Positions 21,243 to 32,215 of a stretch of 64,000 nt of DNA are shown one piece after another (the stretch's first letter is position 1; every line of letters begins with the position of its first letter). This DNA comes from Xanthostigma xanthostigma (Eukaryota > Arthropoda > Insecta > Raphidioptera > Raphidiidae). The notes below the pieces were generated by a model. The model searched no databases. It saw nothing but the letters and a program-made list of their open reading frames with translations, and had not been told where the DNA came from. Where the stretch lies: the NCBI GenBank assembly GCA_963575645.1, contig OY754464.1, forward strand, positions 81,628,948 to 81,692,947, written 5' to 3'. A program made the translations under genes and the position numbers.

Positions 21243-21542
21243 TATAAATAGTAAAATACAAATTAAAATTATTAGTTTGCAAAAACTACAATATGAAAGG
21301 ATTTCAATGCATATTAAAGAGAACACGCCAAATGAACTATCTGCACGTTTTGCAAAGCTGTTGTGTAGAACCGATTCTTTACAGTCACATGCTTCGGTTG
21401 GACGAGCTAAGCTTTTGCTTAATGCAACCATTCGTTTGTTTTTTAATAGCATGTGCGATAAAAATGATCGATCATCGACGACTAAGTTTCAAAGAGCCGA
21501 CTATGTGAAAGGAAGTGTGTTATTTTATGAATGATTTATATA

Positions 21543-22900
21543 TTTTTTATTTTTATTAATTGTATTTATAATAGTGTTAACATAACATAATATCGCTTTT
21601 ACCCATTTTATAGCAGTGGAAGCAAGCCCCCGTGATTGTGCAGTGGCAAGTGCGGTACATATTGGGTGGACTTTTGTGAAAGACACGCTAGTTTAGTTGG
21701 TATTTTGTGTTATGTGTAGTGGTTTAAGTGTAGTGTAATAAATTAGTGCGAGTGTATAGTTCACAATCAAATAGGATCCTGTTAATGTTTGCTTATCATT
21801 TGTTTTTAAGAATTGAGAACGTCATTTTTCTTTTGTTTTGAGCTGCAATGTTTTTGTATCAATTTTCTACAAAGGATCCTTTTTGATTAATGAATGTGAA
21901 GTGACGTGTATGCAAATAATATAAATGATGTCTTAATATATTATTGTTTGTTATTTTCTAATCCTTGTGTCAGTTATGTTTGTGAGGTTTTGTTTTTAAA
22001 AAGAAGTATTTATCTGTGATTTTTCGAAAAATTTTCTGCAAACGTTTTCTTCAGCATTTTGTAACGATTTAAATTTTTATACAGTGCTTCTTTTTAGTAA
22101 TTTTATATTTGGTCTGTCAATTTTTCAATATTCAAAACTTGCAGTACGAAATTTTTTTTAAACACGCCATTTTGGTTACTAGTGATGTGACGTAACATTC
22201 GAAATTTGTTTAAAAGTGTATACTTATTTATTTAATGGTCTAATTTGTGCATTGTGAAAAATAACGTTATTCGACCATTGTTTTTAACAAATTTTTGAAA
22301 ATTGTAAAGTTAGTGACGTGTTAAAAATGCATCAATTTGATGACGATTACCATGTTTTACAAATTCAATTTTTTAATTTCTAGTTTAGTTTTCAATCATA
22401 ATCGTGACATTTTAAAAATTCTCATCTGATAAACTTCAGCAATGTTTTAGTTTTAAATTTTAGTTTTCAGTGATAACGTGACTTGATCCAGTTACCCCCG
22501 TACCTACTTGATTAATGAACAACAATTTTTTGTGATTTAATTCTCATTTTCCTACAATCTTCTTTTCAAAAAAAAAGAGTGTTCCTGTGAGTTTTTGAAA
22601 TCTGAAATTGCTTCAAAATTTGTTTTGTGAGTTGTGCCGAATTTTCAGACCATAATTGCAGTTTTGTTTGGTTTCAAAAGTATATTTACTGTAGTGATTG
22701 TTCCTTTAAAAGAAATTGGATTTTTCAAAAACAAGTTTTAGTGGCAGAATGCTTTCAATAAGGTAAATATACCATCAGATGCCGGCGACTATACATTTTG
22801 GTGAGTAAATTACGGTTGGCAAATAGTAGTTACGTTTGTACATTATCGAACACCATTCCTCGAAATGGAGTCGGTACTCGGTACTGAAATAAAGAATATA
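21543..22900 (+). other. Long T-rich non-coding stretch with one possible mini-exon
   Basis: No ORF above chance and no repeat recognised over about 1.3 kb. At 22,780-22,801 a CATCAG acceptor-like site precedes ATGCCGGCGACTATACATTT and a GTGAGT donor, which could be a first coding exon (MPATIHF) with a long 5' UTR upstream. No following exon was found in the window, so this is weak. Confidence 0.25.
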
Positions 22901-23070
22901 TCATCGCAAGGGGTGCACGGTGGACTCTGTTATTACTAAACCTACTCTTTTTGATCGAGCAATAACGTTTCCCAGTCGACTTCTCGGCAGAGCTGCCAAA
23001 GATAGGTACTTAAAAATGTACATTAAACAGTCATTTCCTCAAAAAATACGGGACACAAAAGTATCTTATG

Positions 23071-23191
23071 CATCGAGAACTGCCCCGGGGCAGGGCAGGC
23101 CAAATAGGTTACTGTTAGTTAAATAAATAAATTTCTGTAACCAATAGTTACCCATTCGGCCTGTCCTGCCCCCCCGGGGCAGTTCTCGATG
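23071..23191. repeat. GC-rich inverted repeat, 121 bp
   Basis: Arms CATCGAGAACTGCCCCGGGG and its inverse enclose further inverted GGGCAGGGCAGGCC and GGTTAC / GTTACC sequence. It is strikingly GC-rich for this locus. Probably a small MITE; no target duplication identified. Confidence 0.6.
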
Positions 23192-23768
23192 TCGAATACG
23201 CCATTAGATACCTACTTTGATATAAGGTATTTTTGAAAAGCTTATATTCATTTTTAGATACAGATACTTTCAATAAAAAGTAGCTATCTCACCCACCCGG
23301 AATTTTCCAGTTGGGATGTACTGCTACCCACATTATCCTCAGGCCCTATGCGTTCAGACCCTTGGATGTTATGAATGGTTATATTCTTTAAAGATTAGTT
23401 TTGCTAGTACTACTATTTTCCAATTTTTGCATTTTTAGAGTAGATATCAAGTAGATTTAATTATCGATATTGCTGACGAAATTCGTAGCAGATTGAAAAT
23501 AAATTCGCCAAATATGCAAGTTGAAAAAAAGACGTGTAACCAAAGGGCATTGCGTAAGGTGCTTTAACGCATGCGCCGCAGGTTTCTGCGGAAACGTTGG
23601 AGGTGAAATTTTAACGTGATCTGCGTTAAAAAATTCAGAATGATGGCTTCGAACAGGGTCGTCATACATCAAAGATAATTTTCAACAGTGCATATTATTC
23701 CAATTCCTCATGCATAAATAAATAACGCATACCAACTATTTCGTTCTTATATCCTTCCTTTAATTGCA

Positions 23769-23797
23769 AGAAATATATATATATATATATATATATA
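23769..23797. repeat. (AT)n microsatellite
   Basis: About 14 AT dinucleotides in a row. Confidence 0.9.
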
Positions 23798-24027
23798 GTA
23801 GTTTTTTTATTTTCTCCCCACTCCCCCAATTAAAGGTAATTTACTAACGAGCGAAATGCCGAAATTAGTAAATTGATTGAATTATTAAGTCGGTTTCGAC
23901 AAAATCACAGTTTTGTATTTTAATGCGGCAGCTAAACTACCCTTGTATGAAAGTATGGAGAAAATAGAAAAACATAAATCTTCTAAAAACCTTCAATCAA
24001 ATTTTCATATCCCTTCCATACACAATA

Positions 24028-24217
24028 AGGCCTAGAACACATGAAGAGCGTTCAACGCGCGTTGGCCCAACGCGCGTTTACAGTTTCTATACAATTGTAT
24101 AGAACTGTTTATATGATAACGCGCGTTATCATATAAACAGTTCTATACAATTGTATAGAAACTGTAAACGCGCGTTGGGCCAACGCGCGTTGAACGCCTC
24201 TCATATAAACTAGGCCT
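24028..24217. repeat. Palindromic element with a perfect 150-bp palindrome
   Basis: Outer ends AGGCCTAG and CTAGGCCT. Bases 24,048-24,197 are an exact palindrome with no spacer, centred on 24,122/24,123. It contains smaller palindromes: ACGCGCGT five times, TCTATACAATTGTATAGA twice, and GATAACGCGCGTTATC at the centre. Non-coding; probably a MITE or foldback of young age, since the arms are identical. Confidence 0.85.
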
Positions 24218-25170
24218 CTGTATCAATTCCTAATGAGTTCCTTTCATGTAATATGAAAATGCTCCCATTTTCGTAAAAACACGTTTTAATAGATGATAGA
24301 TGAACTAATTGTTTCCATTTTTGGACACATTTTAAATCAATTTTAATCACAAGTCAGAATGGTTGGTAAGTTATGATAGGTTTTGCAGCAATGAGTCAAG
24401 AAGCGAGCATACTTATTTTTTTAAAAGCAATTTAGGGTCCGTAACATGATGAAGTTAATGCTACGTCACTGTGGTTCATAACTGAATGCATTATGCGAAG
24501 AAGTTCTTAGGAATAACTTATCGAATAGATGAGGCAACATTGTCACATTGAGAAAATCCAGGACCAATGCATCATGATCCCCATACTTTGTGATGTTTTG
24601 TGCTCATCTCGAAACCTTCCTTATGACGGAGGTCGACTCTCCTACTATGCTTAACAAACGACGTTGTTAATAACTACAGTAAAACGAAAATCCTCGATTT
24701 TCAATGAAGAAGAACTTCAAAATCTGTTGATCATAAGCTCATCTCGACAATGTGGTTTTGGCTCTCGGCGCGCTTTTTGACCTCTGTTAGAAATATGCCG
24801 ATTTCACATTATAGCAAAGTATCACTTTCCGGTCTAGAGAAACAATTTATGTATGTTTTTAATAAATATTCAGATCAAATATATAATTTGAATTAACGTA
24901 ATATAAATTTGATAAATAAATAATACACATTATGTTAGAACTAAAAAAATATTGCAGATCAAAGTTACACAAAAATTGTTGTTTTTATTACATAAAATAC
25001 TGAATAAAAACATTAAAAATATTTTTTTTTTGTATATTTATTTTTTGTTCTTGATCCTTATGAACGTATTGTGCTTTAGATTTTAGTACTTCATACTATA
25101 ATTATTAATTTTTTTTTTTTGCAATATACTTATAAGGTCGACTAATTATAAAATTATATATCTAGTAATA
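24218..25170. other. Gene-poor AT-rich stretch
   Basis: No ORF, tRNA or repeat family recognised. Poly-A/T runs become frequent after 24,960. Confidence 0.4.
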
Positions 25171-25171
25171 G

Positions 25172-25886
25172 TAGGGGAGCCCAAGCGGGGACTTTTGAAG
25201 TGACTCTAGCGTGTCAGAAAATTATATAGGGAGAATCCTTGCACCCTTTAATATACCTCTACCAACTATGAACCCTCCATATGGTGGGGTGTGTTGAGGG
25301 GAACCCGTCTGATTGGTAAAAAAAAATCGATCCTTAGAAAAACTCGAGCGCGTCAGTTATTTACTAGTATTTACGCGCATTATATTTCTGGTAACTATTA
25401 GATATTAAACTGACGATTAATTCAAGGGGGCTGGCTGTAACGAGCGGTTGAAAAAAAAAAAAAAAGTTATTCGAGCGTGTCAGACATTCAAAGTGTATGT
25501 CAACTAAAGCTTAAAAAGTGTCCTATTAAAATATCTGACGATTTGGACATGACACAAACTCATAATATATTTTTGTATTTGAAGGTGACGTTTTTTTTTA
25601 CAACTTCGAGACTCGCTTGTTTCTTAATGTCACGCTCAAATTGTCAGATTATTGAGATATACAATCTTCTCAATGTAATTAATCAACTTTCTCTTAATCT
25701 GACGCGCTCGAGTTTTTCTAAGGATCGATTTTTTTTACCAATCAGACGGGTTCCCCTCAACACACCCCACCATATGGAGGGTTCATACTTGGTAGAGGTA
25801 CATTAAAGGGTGCAAGGATTCTCCCTATATAATTTTCTGACACGCTAGAGTCACTTCAAAAATCCCCGCTTGGGCTCCCCTACTAT
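25172..25886. mobile_element. Long-TIR element, about 715 bp
   Basis: Terminal inverted repeats of about 165-170 bp start AGTAGGGGAGCCCAAGCGGG and end with its inverse. They are highly similar, with a few mismatches. A motif close to CGAGCGYGTCAGA occurs five times in both orientations within and inside the TIRs. The interior has no convincing protein. A non-autonomous DNA transposon is likely; superfamily not assigned. Confidence 0.75.
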
Positions 25887-26875
25887 AAGTATCGACACGA
25901 TTTTCAAATAGACTTTTTAATAAAAATAGGTATTGAATTTTTGGGTTAACGCTAAAGTTTAACATTGTTTATTACGTAACAGGTTTGATAACAACTACCT
26001 TTAAAATGCTTGTGTTTAAACATGTTGAAGCGAAGTTTGGTTATTATAATTGTAAACTTATTTATTTTCTTTGTACCTACTTTGATTTAAAATAATTTGT
26101 GTTGTGTGTATTCTTCTTTACCAATTTTCTTAAAAAAAACGTGACGGTTTCAAGATCTGTAGCAAATCAAATCTAGGTAAGTTTCTGTTTTTTTTTATAG
26201 TTACTATTTATCATTATTAAATAAATGGCGTACAGCCCAGGACTGAAGGTGCTGATTGAAAATCGAAACATATAAATCGGTTTGATAACTGAATTCTCTG
26301 AGTTAAAAATAATCAATGCGTAATCGCCATACAGTATAAGTATTAATAAATTTGTCTCTGTTTATAATATTAGACGATGTTGAAAGTCTCCAATCTCTCT
26401 CTCAGTATTTATCCTGTACAAATACCTTGGTCCGTCTCTAGTCAGTCAGTCAGTACAATCTGAAAACCGTATCGAGGGCTTTTTTAATTAGAGTAGTCCC
26501 AAAAAAGAAATGCATTGTCACAGGTTTAAGGAAGTACCCTCGATAAATAAATTAACAAACAGAAAATTACGAAAATTTGCAAATATGTCAAAACCTTTTC
26601 AAAAATGACAGTTAAATTTTTGTGATTTTTGGTTGACTTTGAAAAAAGATATTGATAATTTTATTTCGCTGCACTTAAGTTGACTGGGAACATTAATTAG
26701 GTATCAAAACAAGAATGAGAAGTACTAGTGTGGAAGAAAGCTTAAAAATTTGGATTATTACTTTTTTTCACTGTATGAAGGCAAAATCTGTTTGATCAAA
26801 AGTTCTGAGCTTAGTTAATTAAACAGTTTTTTATTGATTAGTTAATACCACACGCTGTTTCCAACTTCAATTTGT
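25887..26875. other. Intergenic AT-rich sequence
   Basis: No coding region or named repeat seen. A short TCAGTCAG tandem lies at about 26,440-26,452. Confidence 0.4.
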
Positions 26876-26883
26876 TATTTACA

Positions 26884-27241
26884 CAATGCCGGATTTAGAG
26901 GTCTGGAGGCCTCGGGGCAACAAAGGAGTGGGGGCCCCCTGGCTCCAAATTATTTTCCAAAAAAATGGACAATTTTTTCCACTCTAGTTTTCCAATAAAT
27001 AATTTATTGTGAAACCAAGTATAGATTCTTTTATTATTTAACAAACATATAAATATAATCGAAAACAAGAATTGTCTGAAATTAAATTTTACCGTTAACG
27101 AACGGAATTTTCCGAGCTTTTTTCGCCGAAAAATATCAAAGGAAAGTTGTTTACTAGTCTAAATTTGAATTTTTTTTTCGAAGTCTATTGTGGAGGCCCC
27201 GGGGCTGCAGCCCCGGTTGCCCACCCCTAAATCCGGCCCTG
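26884..27241. mobile_element. hAT-type MITE (GGCCGGATTTA family), copy 1, 358 bp
   Basis: The left end is CAATGCCGGATTTAG and the right end TAAATCCGGCCCTG, with an exact 8-bp duplication TATTTACA at 26,876-26,883 and 27,242-27,249. Sub-terminal GGAGGCC and GGGGC blocks repeat at both ends. It is related to the element at 32,216-32,874. Confidence 0.88.
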
Positions 27242-27825
27242 TATTTACAATAAGCTTGTCAGATCTTAATTGTCTCTATAAATGCCTGCAGGCTAATTAC
27301 ATCACATAACATATACATGCATTTTTCAGTTTCGATGAATGATCGCGATTTTGAAGAGTTTTGAGTGAGTGGTGACTTTAGGCTTTGATAAGTGGGTGGG
27401 GCCGTTGAGATTTTCCTCCGGATAGGAAGAGGCTTTACTAACACAGCTTCGTATCAGTCACCAAATTATTTTGAATGTCCAATTTAGGAACACAAGACTG
27501 CAGATCGGAATGTCAGGTGATCTGTTGGTTATTTAGGGAAAAAAAATCAATGTCGATCTGCTATTTCAGTTTTTAAAAGTAACTGAGTTATTTTACATGA
27601 TTCTATTTATCATACTCTATCGATATGTATAACTAATTGAAAATGCATTCTCTGATATGGAACGTGTATCAGAAACAGTGAATTAATATTTTTGTAAATA
27701 AATCAATACACGCATTTCGGGAAACTTCTTAAATTTATTTTATAAAATTAATACATATTTTACATTTTTCGCTTAACAAATTATTAGTTCTTAATGTGAG
27801 TCATTTTCGTAATCCGGAATGCTAT

Positions 27826-28683
27826 TTAATTTTCATCATTTGTGACTGTAACGGAAGTCTGGTTCACGTCCGGTTGTTCTGTATTATCGACTAAAGTATT
27901 TATACTAGAGTTATCGGGCGACGAAGTTATATTTTGAGACTGGTTTTCCGTCATGGGTTTTGATAACAGATTGTGTGTTTCATCAGCAAGTTTTCTAGCC
28001 GCTTCTTGTTGAGCTTTGTATTTTGCAAGCCGTCTTTCTTCAGCAATTTTTCGATTTTGTAACATACGTAGTCGCTGTTCTTCCGTTAATTCTGTATTTG
28101 TCGGTTTTGGAGTAGGCGTTGCAACAGACACGCTTTCGCTTAACAACTGATCGAAAGCATCTGTAGTAGGAACGATATTATCGATATCATCATCGTCATC
28201 ATCCTGTAAGGGCTGAATAGGTAATTCTGGTTCAATCATATCCAATCTTATCTTCTTAACATACGTTTGGACAAGTTTTTTCGATCCTAGTTGTTCAATT
28301 CTTTCTAGACAATCATCAAATTGATATTTTGGAAATAATCGATGACACCAGTGTTCTAACTTTTTCATTACTGCATTCAAATCTTCGACTTCATTTCCTT
28401 TTCCATGATACTTCATATCCTTGAAAAAATTTTCCATCGTCGCGATTCCTCTAGGTCCTCGCAAGCGGTCTGGATCCAGTTTTGGTCTTGGATTTTGAAT
28501 TCTTCGTATTTTCGGAGTAACTGTTTTACCAGCTTCGTTCCCACTGTCATTTTCGTTTGTATCGTCTTCTTGATTTTCATTTAAATCGTTTTCCTGATCT
28601 TCGTTGCCGGCATTTTCAATAATTTCGTCTATATCAACCGGATCACCCAACAAATCATCATTCACGATTTCCATTTCATACAT
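27826..28683 (-). CDS. TIMELESS-interacting protein (Tipin, Swi3/Csm3 family)
   Basis: Component of the fork protection complex. Tipin binds Timeless, travels with the replisome and supports the intra-S checkpoint in the nucleus. A single exon of 285 codons begins MYEMEIVNDDLLGD at 28,683. An acidic, Asn-rich N-terminus (about 1-60) precedes the Swi3 domain (about 70-155), shown by DPDRLRGPRGIATMENFFKD, LEHWCHRLFPKYQFDDCLER and IRLDM. The C-terminal half is low-complexity with an acidic run (QDDDDDDID) and a basic helix (RMLQNRKIAEERRLAKYKAQ). An AATAAA signal lies about 90 bp past the stop. Another minus-strand ORF ends 155 bp upstream of its ATG. The family call rests on the Swi3 block and is strong. 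Confidence 0.93.
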   Translation of the reverse strand: MYEMEIVNDDLLGDPVDIDEIIENAGNEDQENDLNENQEDDTNENDSGNEAGKTVTPKIRRIQNPRPKLDPDRLRGPRGIATMENFFKDMKYHGKGNEVEDLNAVMKKLEHWCHRLFPKYQFDDCLERIEQLGSKKLVQTYVKKIRLDMIEPELPIQPLQDDDDDDIDNIVPTTDAFDQLLSESVSVATPTPKPTNTELTEEQRLRMLQNRKIAEERRLAKYKAQQEAARKLADETHNLLSKPMTENQSQNITSSPDNSSINTLVDNTEQPDVNQTSVTVTNDEN

Positions 28684-28837
28684 TTTGTTTATAGTACTAT
28701 TAGTTTTTGAAAAAATTAAATATATTTTTATTACAAATACTTTTTAATTGCGCCAATTACCCATGCATAGACCGATACATGTGAAGATAGCTATAAGTTA
28801 AATAAACATGTCATTTAGGTTGTAACGTCACTGAATT

Positions 28838-29077
28838 TTATTCAAATTCGTTTACTGGTTTACTGTCGGAACTGTTTTCCAGGAATTTATTAAAATTGCT
28901 GTCTCCTGAATTTAAATGTGTTAAAAGTGACGATAATAGTTTTTTATTTAATTTGTCTGTAAGGGTTAACTCTCTTACGATTTGAACATCTTTGTTGTCG
29001 TCTGGAGACGTGCCTTCAGTATTGTCAACTGCTGCATTTTCAGAATAAGTTGAATTATTTATCGATTTTTCAGGCAT
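28838..29077 (-). CDS. Small acidic protein of 79 aa, function unknown
   Basis: Single-exon ORF starting MPEKSINNSTYSENAA at 29,077, in the same direction as tipin and 155 bp ahead of its start codon. The N-terminal half is disordered and rich in Ser, Asn and Asp. The second half, ELTLTDKLNKKLLSSLLTHL, is a predicted amphipathic helix of the kind conserved in small adaptor proteins. No signal peptide or membrane segment is visible. I do not recognise the family. Spacing allows a two-cistron transcript with tipin or a separate short gene. Coding status is supported by an intact frame and biased composition only. Confidence 0.5.
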   Translation of the reverse strand: MPEKSINNSTYSENAAVDNTEGTSPDDNKDVQIVRELTLTDKLNKKLLSSLLTHLNSGDSNFNKFLENSSDSKPVNEFE

Positions 29078-29737
29078 AATTAAATAATTTTTATATTAAA
29101 GTGTACCTGTTCTAAATATCACATACGCACACAATGATTAGTGAATATATTTGGTTTGATTTTGATACTTTTAGTGTCAACATTTTAAAATGAAAAGTCT
29201 CTAAACTACAAATTGCGGCCATAGAAATCGATTGCGTCGTTTACTAAGGAGTATAGTGTATTAATATACTTTATGGATTGAATCACGGTTGTCCTGTAAA
29301 ATATTTTTGAATTAATTTAATAGATGCCGCTAAAAGTGGTCTATTAATTTGTTGATATTTATAAGCAGCCAACTTATATTAAGGAACATTTCTGTTAAAT
29401 AGTTGAATAAATCAACAATTATGCGACTTTTGTTTTAAATCTGCTATAAACAATATTTTGAGTAAAATTAGTGATTTTGAATCAGGTTTGTATATTTTAC
29501 GTAAACTGATTTAAAGATAATCAATCGGGTTTCCGACATCATTACGGTATCCGCTTTCCGGCCCCCACTTGAATCGGAAGAAATAATTTTGATGGTCTTG
29601 TCTAAACACGTGCGTAACTTGAAGTCTGACATTAATAAAATTTATTATTCATTTGAATTCAATCGGCCGTAGTTCAACGCAGCTTACTAAAACAGTGAGA
29701 TATTTATAATAACTTAAAAAAATCTACCTTTAGTGAG
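29078..29737. promoter_or_regulatory. Divergent promoter interval and exuperantia 5' UTR exon
   Basis: Lies between the minus-strand 79-aa ORF and exuperantia. A donor TTAGTGAG|GTAAGT at 29,737/29,738 marks the likely end of a non-coding first exon. No repeat recognised. Confidence 0.5.
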
Positions 29738-29875
29738 GTAAGTGTAATGAAATATTGCGGCTGTCTAGGGTGGGGCCCAATGTTGACTTTTGATTTTACT
29801 TTATTTTTTCTTAAACCACGTGTTCGCTTTTAGAATAACGATAACTAAAGAAAAAATATTTTTTTTAACAGAAAT

Positions 29876-31135
29876 ATGGTATCAACACTAGAAATAAGTG
29901 AAAGTTCAGCAGCTAATGGCATTGCGAGTACAAGCACTGACTGTTTACCGCCGGGTAGGTACAGATTAGTTGCATGGGACATTGATACGACCGGAAAACG
30001 TTTAATTGACGAAGTGTGTCAAATAGCTGCGTACACGCCCAGCTCACAGTTTGCTCAATATGTGATGCCTCATGCAGATTTGAATCCAATCGCTAGACGT
30101 CGTCATAAGATACGCGTCATAACGGTAGATCGTTTTCGTATGATGAAAGAAACAAAGACTAATAAAATCCTTAAGACAAAGTCAGAAATATTTGCTCTAA
30201 AAGACTTCTTAGCCTGGCTGGAAGCGACTAAAGGCGACGCAACAGACGGCGTGATTCTTATTTATCACGAAGCGATCAAGTCTGCACCGCTTAAATTAAT
30301 CCAGTCGTTACGCCAATTCAATCTTCTAGATCGTTTCAATAATGTCGTCAAGGGCTTTGCAAATAGCTTTAAATTGGCCAAAAGTAAGTGTGCCAAAACC
30401 ATTAAAACGTTTTCGTTACATATGCTGTCGCGTGTTTTATTGGATAAAGAAGCCGATTTAGGTAATGCGGCCGAGAGAGCAAGACTGACGTATCAAATAG
30501 TACAACATTTATCGCAGAGCGAGCAGCAAGATCTAGTCACAGAAGGCAGCGGAGATTGCAGCGGCGCCACAAATACAATGATCGAGCTTGTGCGCGGCTT
30601 TTCTCATCCCGTTTTGGCAGAAACGGAAGATTTAGATGCATTTAAGAAGCTATTAATTTGTCAGAATACTTTTAAGCCCGTTTTCGGAGTCTTTTTAAAA
30701 TCTAGTGTACTCGAGCGCCAGCGCGCAAGCAAATTGCGCCGTTTGCTCGCCGAGAGCGACACTGTATTCGAAGTGTTAGAGGAAGCGTGGAAGAAAAGCG
30801 GGCGAGAAGGTTTGTCCGATACGTTAAAACAGAAAGTTTTAAATGCCAACGAACAAGAAATTGAAGAGCTACTAGAAATATTCGATTGTTATTTCGATCC
30901 GGAAAAGAAGGCCGTCCGACCGAAACCGAGAGTGCGCGCGACTAGGAAACAAATTAATTCAAAAGCGGCGAACTCGACCGAAGCAAACACCACTGAAAAC
31001 AACGAAGAGAATGCGAACAATAAGGCCGATTCTTCTTCAGAAGCAACAGGTAATGCTTTCAGCGATGTAGGTTCGCCCGCTAGTAGCGAAGCTACTCCGA
31101 GAAGTCAATCCGATGAAGCTACACCATCGAAATAA
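29876..31135 (+). CDS. exu: Maternal protein exuperantia
   Basis: Insect RNA-binding protein which in Drosophila localises bicoid mRNA in the oocyte and is needed in spermatogenesis; outside flies its role is less known. The coding region is one exon of 419 aa. A 5' UTR intron (29,738-29,871; donor GTAAGT, acceptor AACAG) ends four bases before the ATG. An EXO-like domain (about 28-200) opens RLVAWDIDTTGKRLIDEVCQ; the usual DxE of DEDD exonucleases reads D35-I-D37, in keeping with the inactive nuclease fold described for Exu. A SAM-like region follows (about 255-330), then a basic stretch (KPRVRATRKQ) and a Ser/Thr/Asn-rich tail. AATAAA near 32,123 is a possible poly(A) signal. Shorter than fly Exu (532 aa), mainly in the tail. 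Confidence 0.94.
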   Translation: MVSTLEISESSAANGIASTSTDCLPPGRYRLVAWDIDTTGKRLIDEVCQIAAYTPSSQFAQYVMPHADLNPIARRRHKIRVITVDRFRMMKETKTNKILKTKSEIFALKDFLAWLEATKGDATDGVILIYHEAIKSAPLKLIQSLRQFNLLDRFNNVVKGFANSFKLAKSKCAKTIKTFSLHMLSRVLLDKEADLGNAAERARLTYQIVQHLSQSEQQDLVTEGSGDCSGATNTMIELVRGFSHPVLAETEDLDAFKKLLICQNTFKPVFGVFLKSSVLERQRASKLRRLLAESDTVFEVLEEAWKKSGREGLSDTLKQKVLNANEQEIEELLEIFDCYFDPEKKAVRPKPRVRATRKQINSKAANSTEANTTENNEENANNKADSSSEATGNAFSDVGSPASSEATPRSQSDEATPSK

Positions 31136-32207
31136 GTGTGGCATTTGTATTTTTAAAGTGCCTTAACGTCTTTTTGAAAAAATATTTCAGAATTGTTTTT
31201 TTTTTTTTAATTTCAATATTTTTTTTTTTGCATTTTAACAATAATGCATTTATAATTCATTTAACGCAGGTTGTTATTATTATTTAACTTAAATATGCAG
31301 ATTGGTAGTAAGTAGCCACTCGGAAGTTTACGTTACCAAATATTCGATACGAGAACGCCCGGAAGGCATCGTTTATTGATATTGATTTGAGATCCGATCG
31401 TCTGATAGATAGTTAGAGATGGGGTTCGGAGGTTAATGTTTACAAAATGACTAGGTATTCTTTTAATTTCCTTGAAAAGTTTTTTTTTTTTTCGATATAT
31501 TAGTTGCTAGTTGCATCGGTAACAATTTTGGATATGTAATAATGTTAACGTAAATAGTTATGTTTATTTTTCGGTTATTAGGAATACAGAAAGTTTATTT
31601 TAATGCTTGAATTGTGTATTTTTGATGTAAATGAAATTTTACTGCTCTTTTTTTTTAATCGGAATAACTTTTTTTTATCGATTGATGTGCAGTATAAAGA
31701 AATCACGACGGTGAATATTTCACTGCTAATCTGTTACATAATACTGTGGGTGCTAGTTTTTCTTTAAAAAAAAAGTTTATGATCGTTATCCAAATTTTAT
31801 TATTACATTTTTGTGCAATTGCAAAAGTCAATACTTGTTTTCCTCTTTTGTTAATTTTATTAAAGATATTTATTTTGTATAAGAACTATATTATAATATT
31901 TTTGTTTTTTTTTTTCAAAGGAATATAATTTAAATTAAAAAGTCATTAAAATAAGGAAGTGATATATTTGATTATTGATAAGAAATATAATTTAATTTAA
32001 ATAATTTCGCCATTAAAAAATACTGGCAACATTTTCTATCAAAGATTTACTATTATTTTGTTGTTAATATGTAGTCATCAGTGAGTAAAGTGAACTTTGT
32101 AATTTAATTTATCGATCTCATTAATAAAACAAATTTATTATTAAATCTATTTGCTTTTTGATTTTGTTTGCCGAACAATTTAGTCTTATCTTCGCAAATG
32201 TTAATTA
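31136..32207 (+). other. Probable exuperantia 3' UTR and flank
   Basis: T-rich with many homopolymer runs and no ORF of note. AATAAA occurs near 32,123. No repeat recognised. Confidence 0.4.
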
Positions 32208-32215
32208 CATATTTC

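Noticed and set aside
25477-25806. 109-codon ORF
   Set aside because: It spans the interior and one TIR of the long-TIR element and shows no protein signature.
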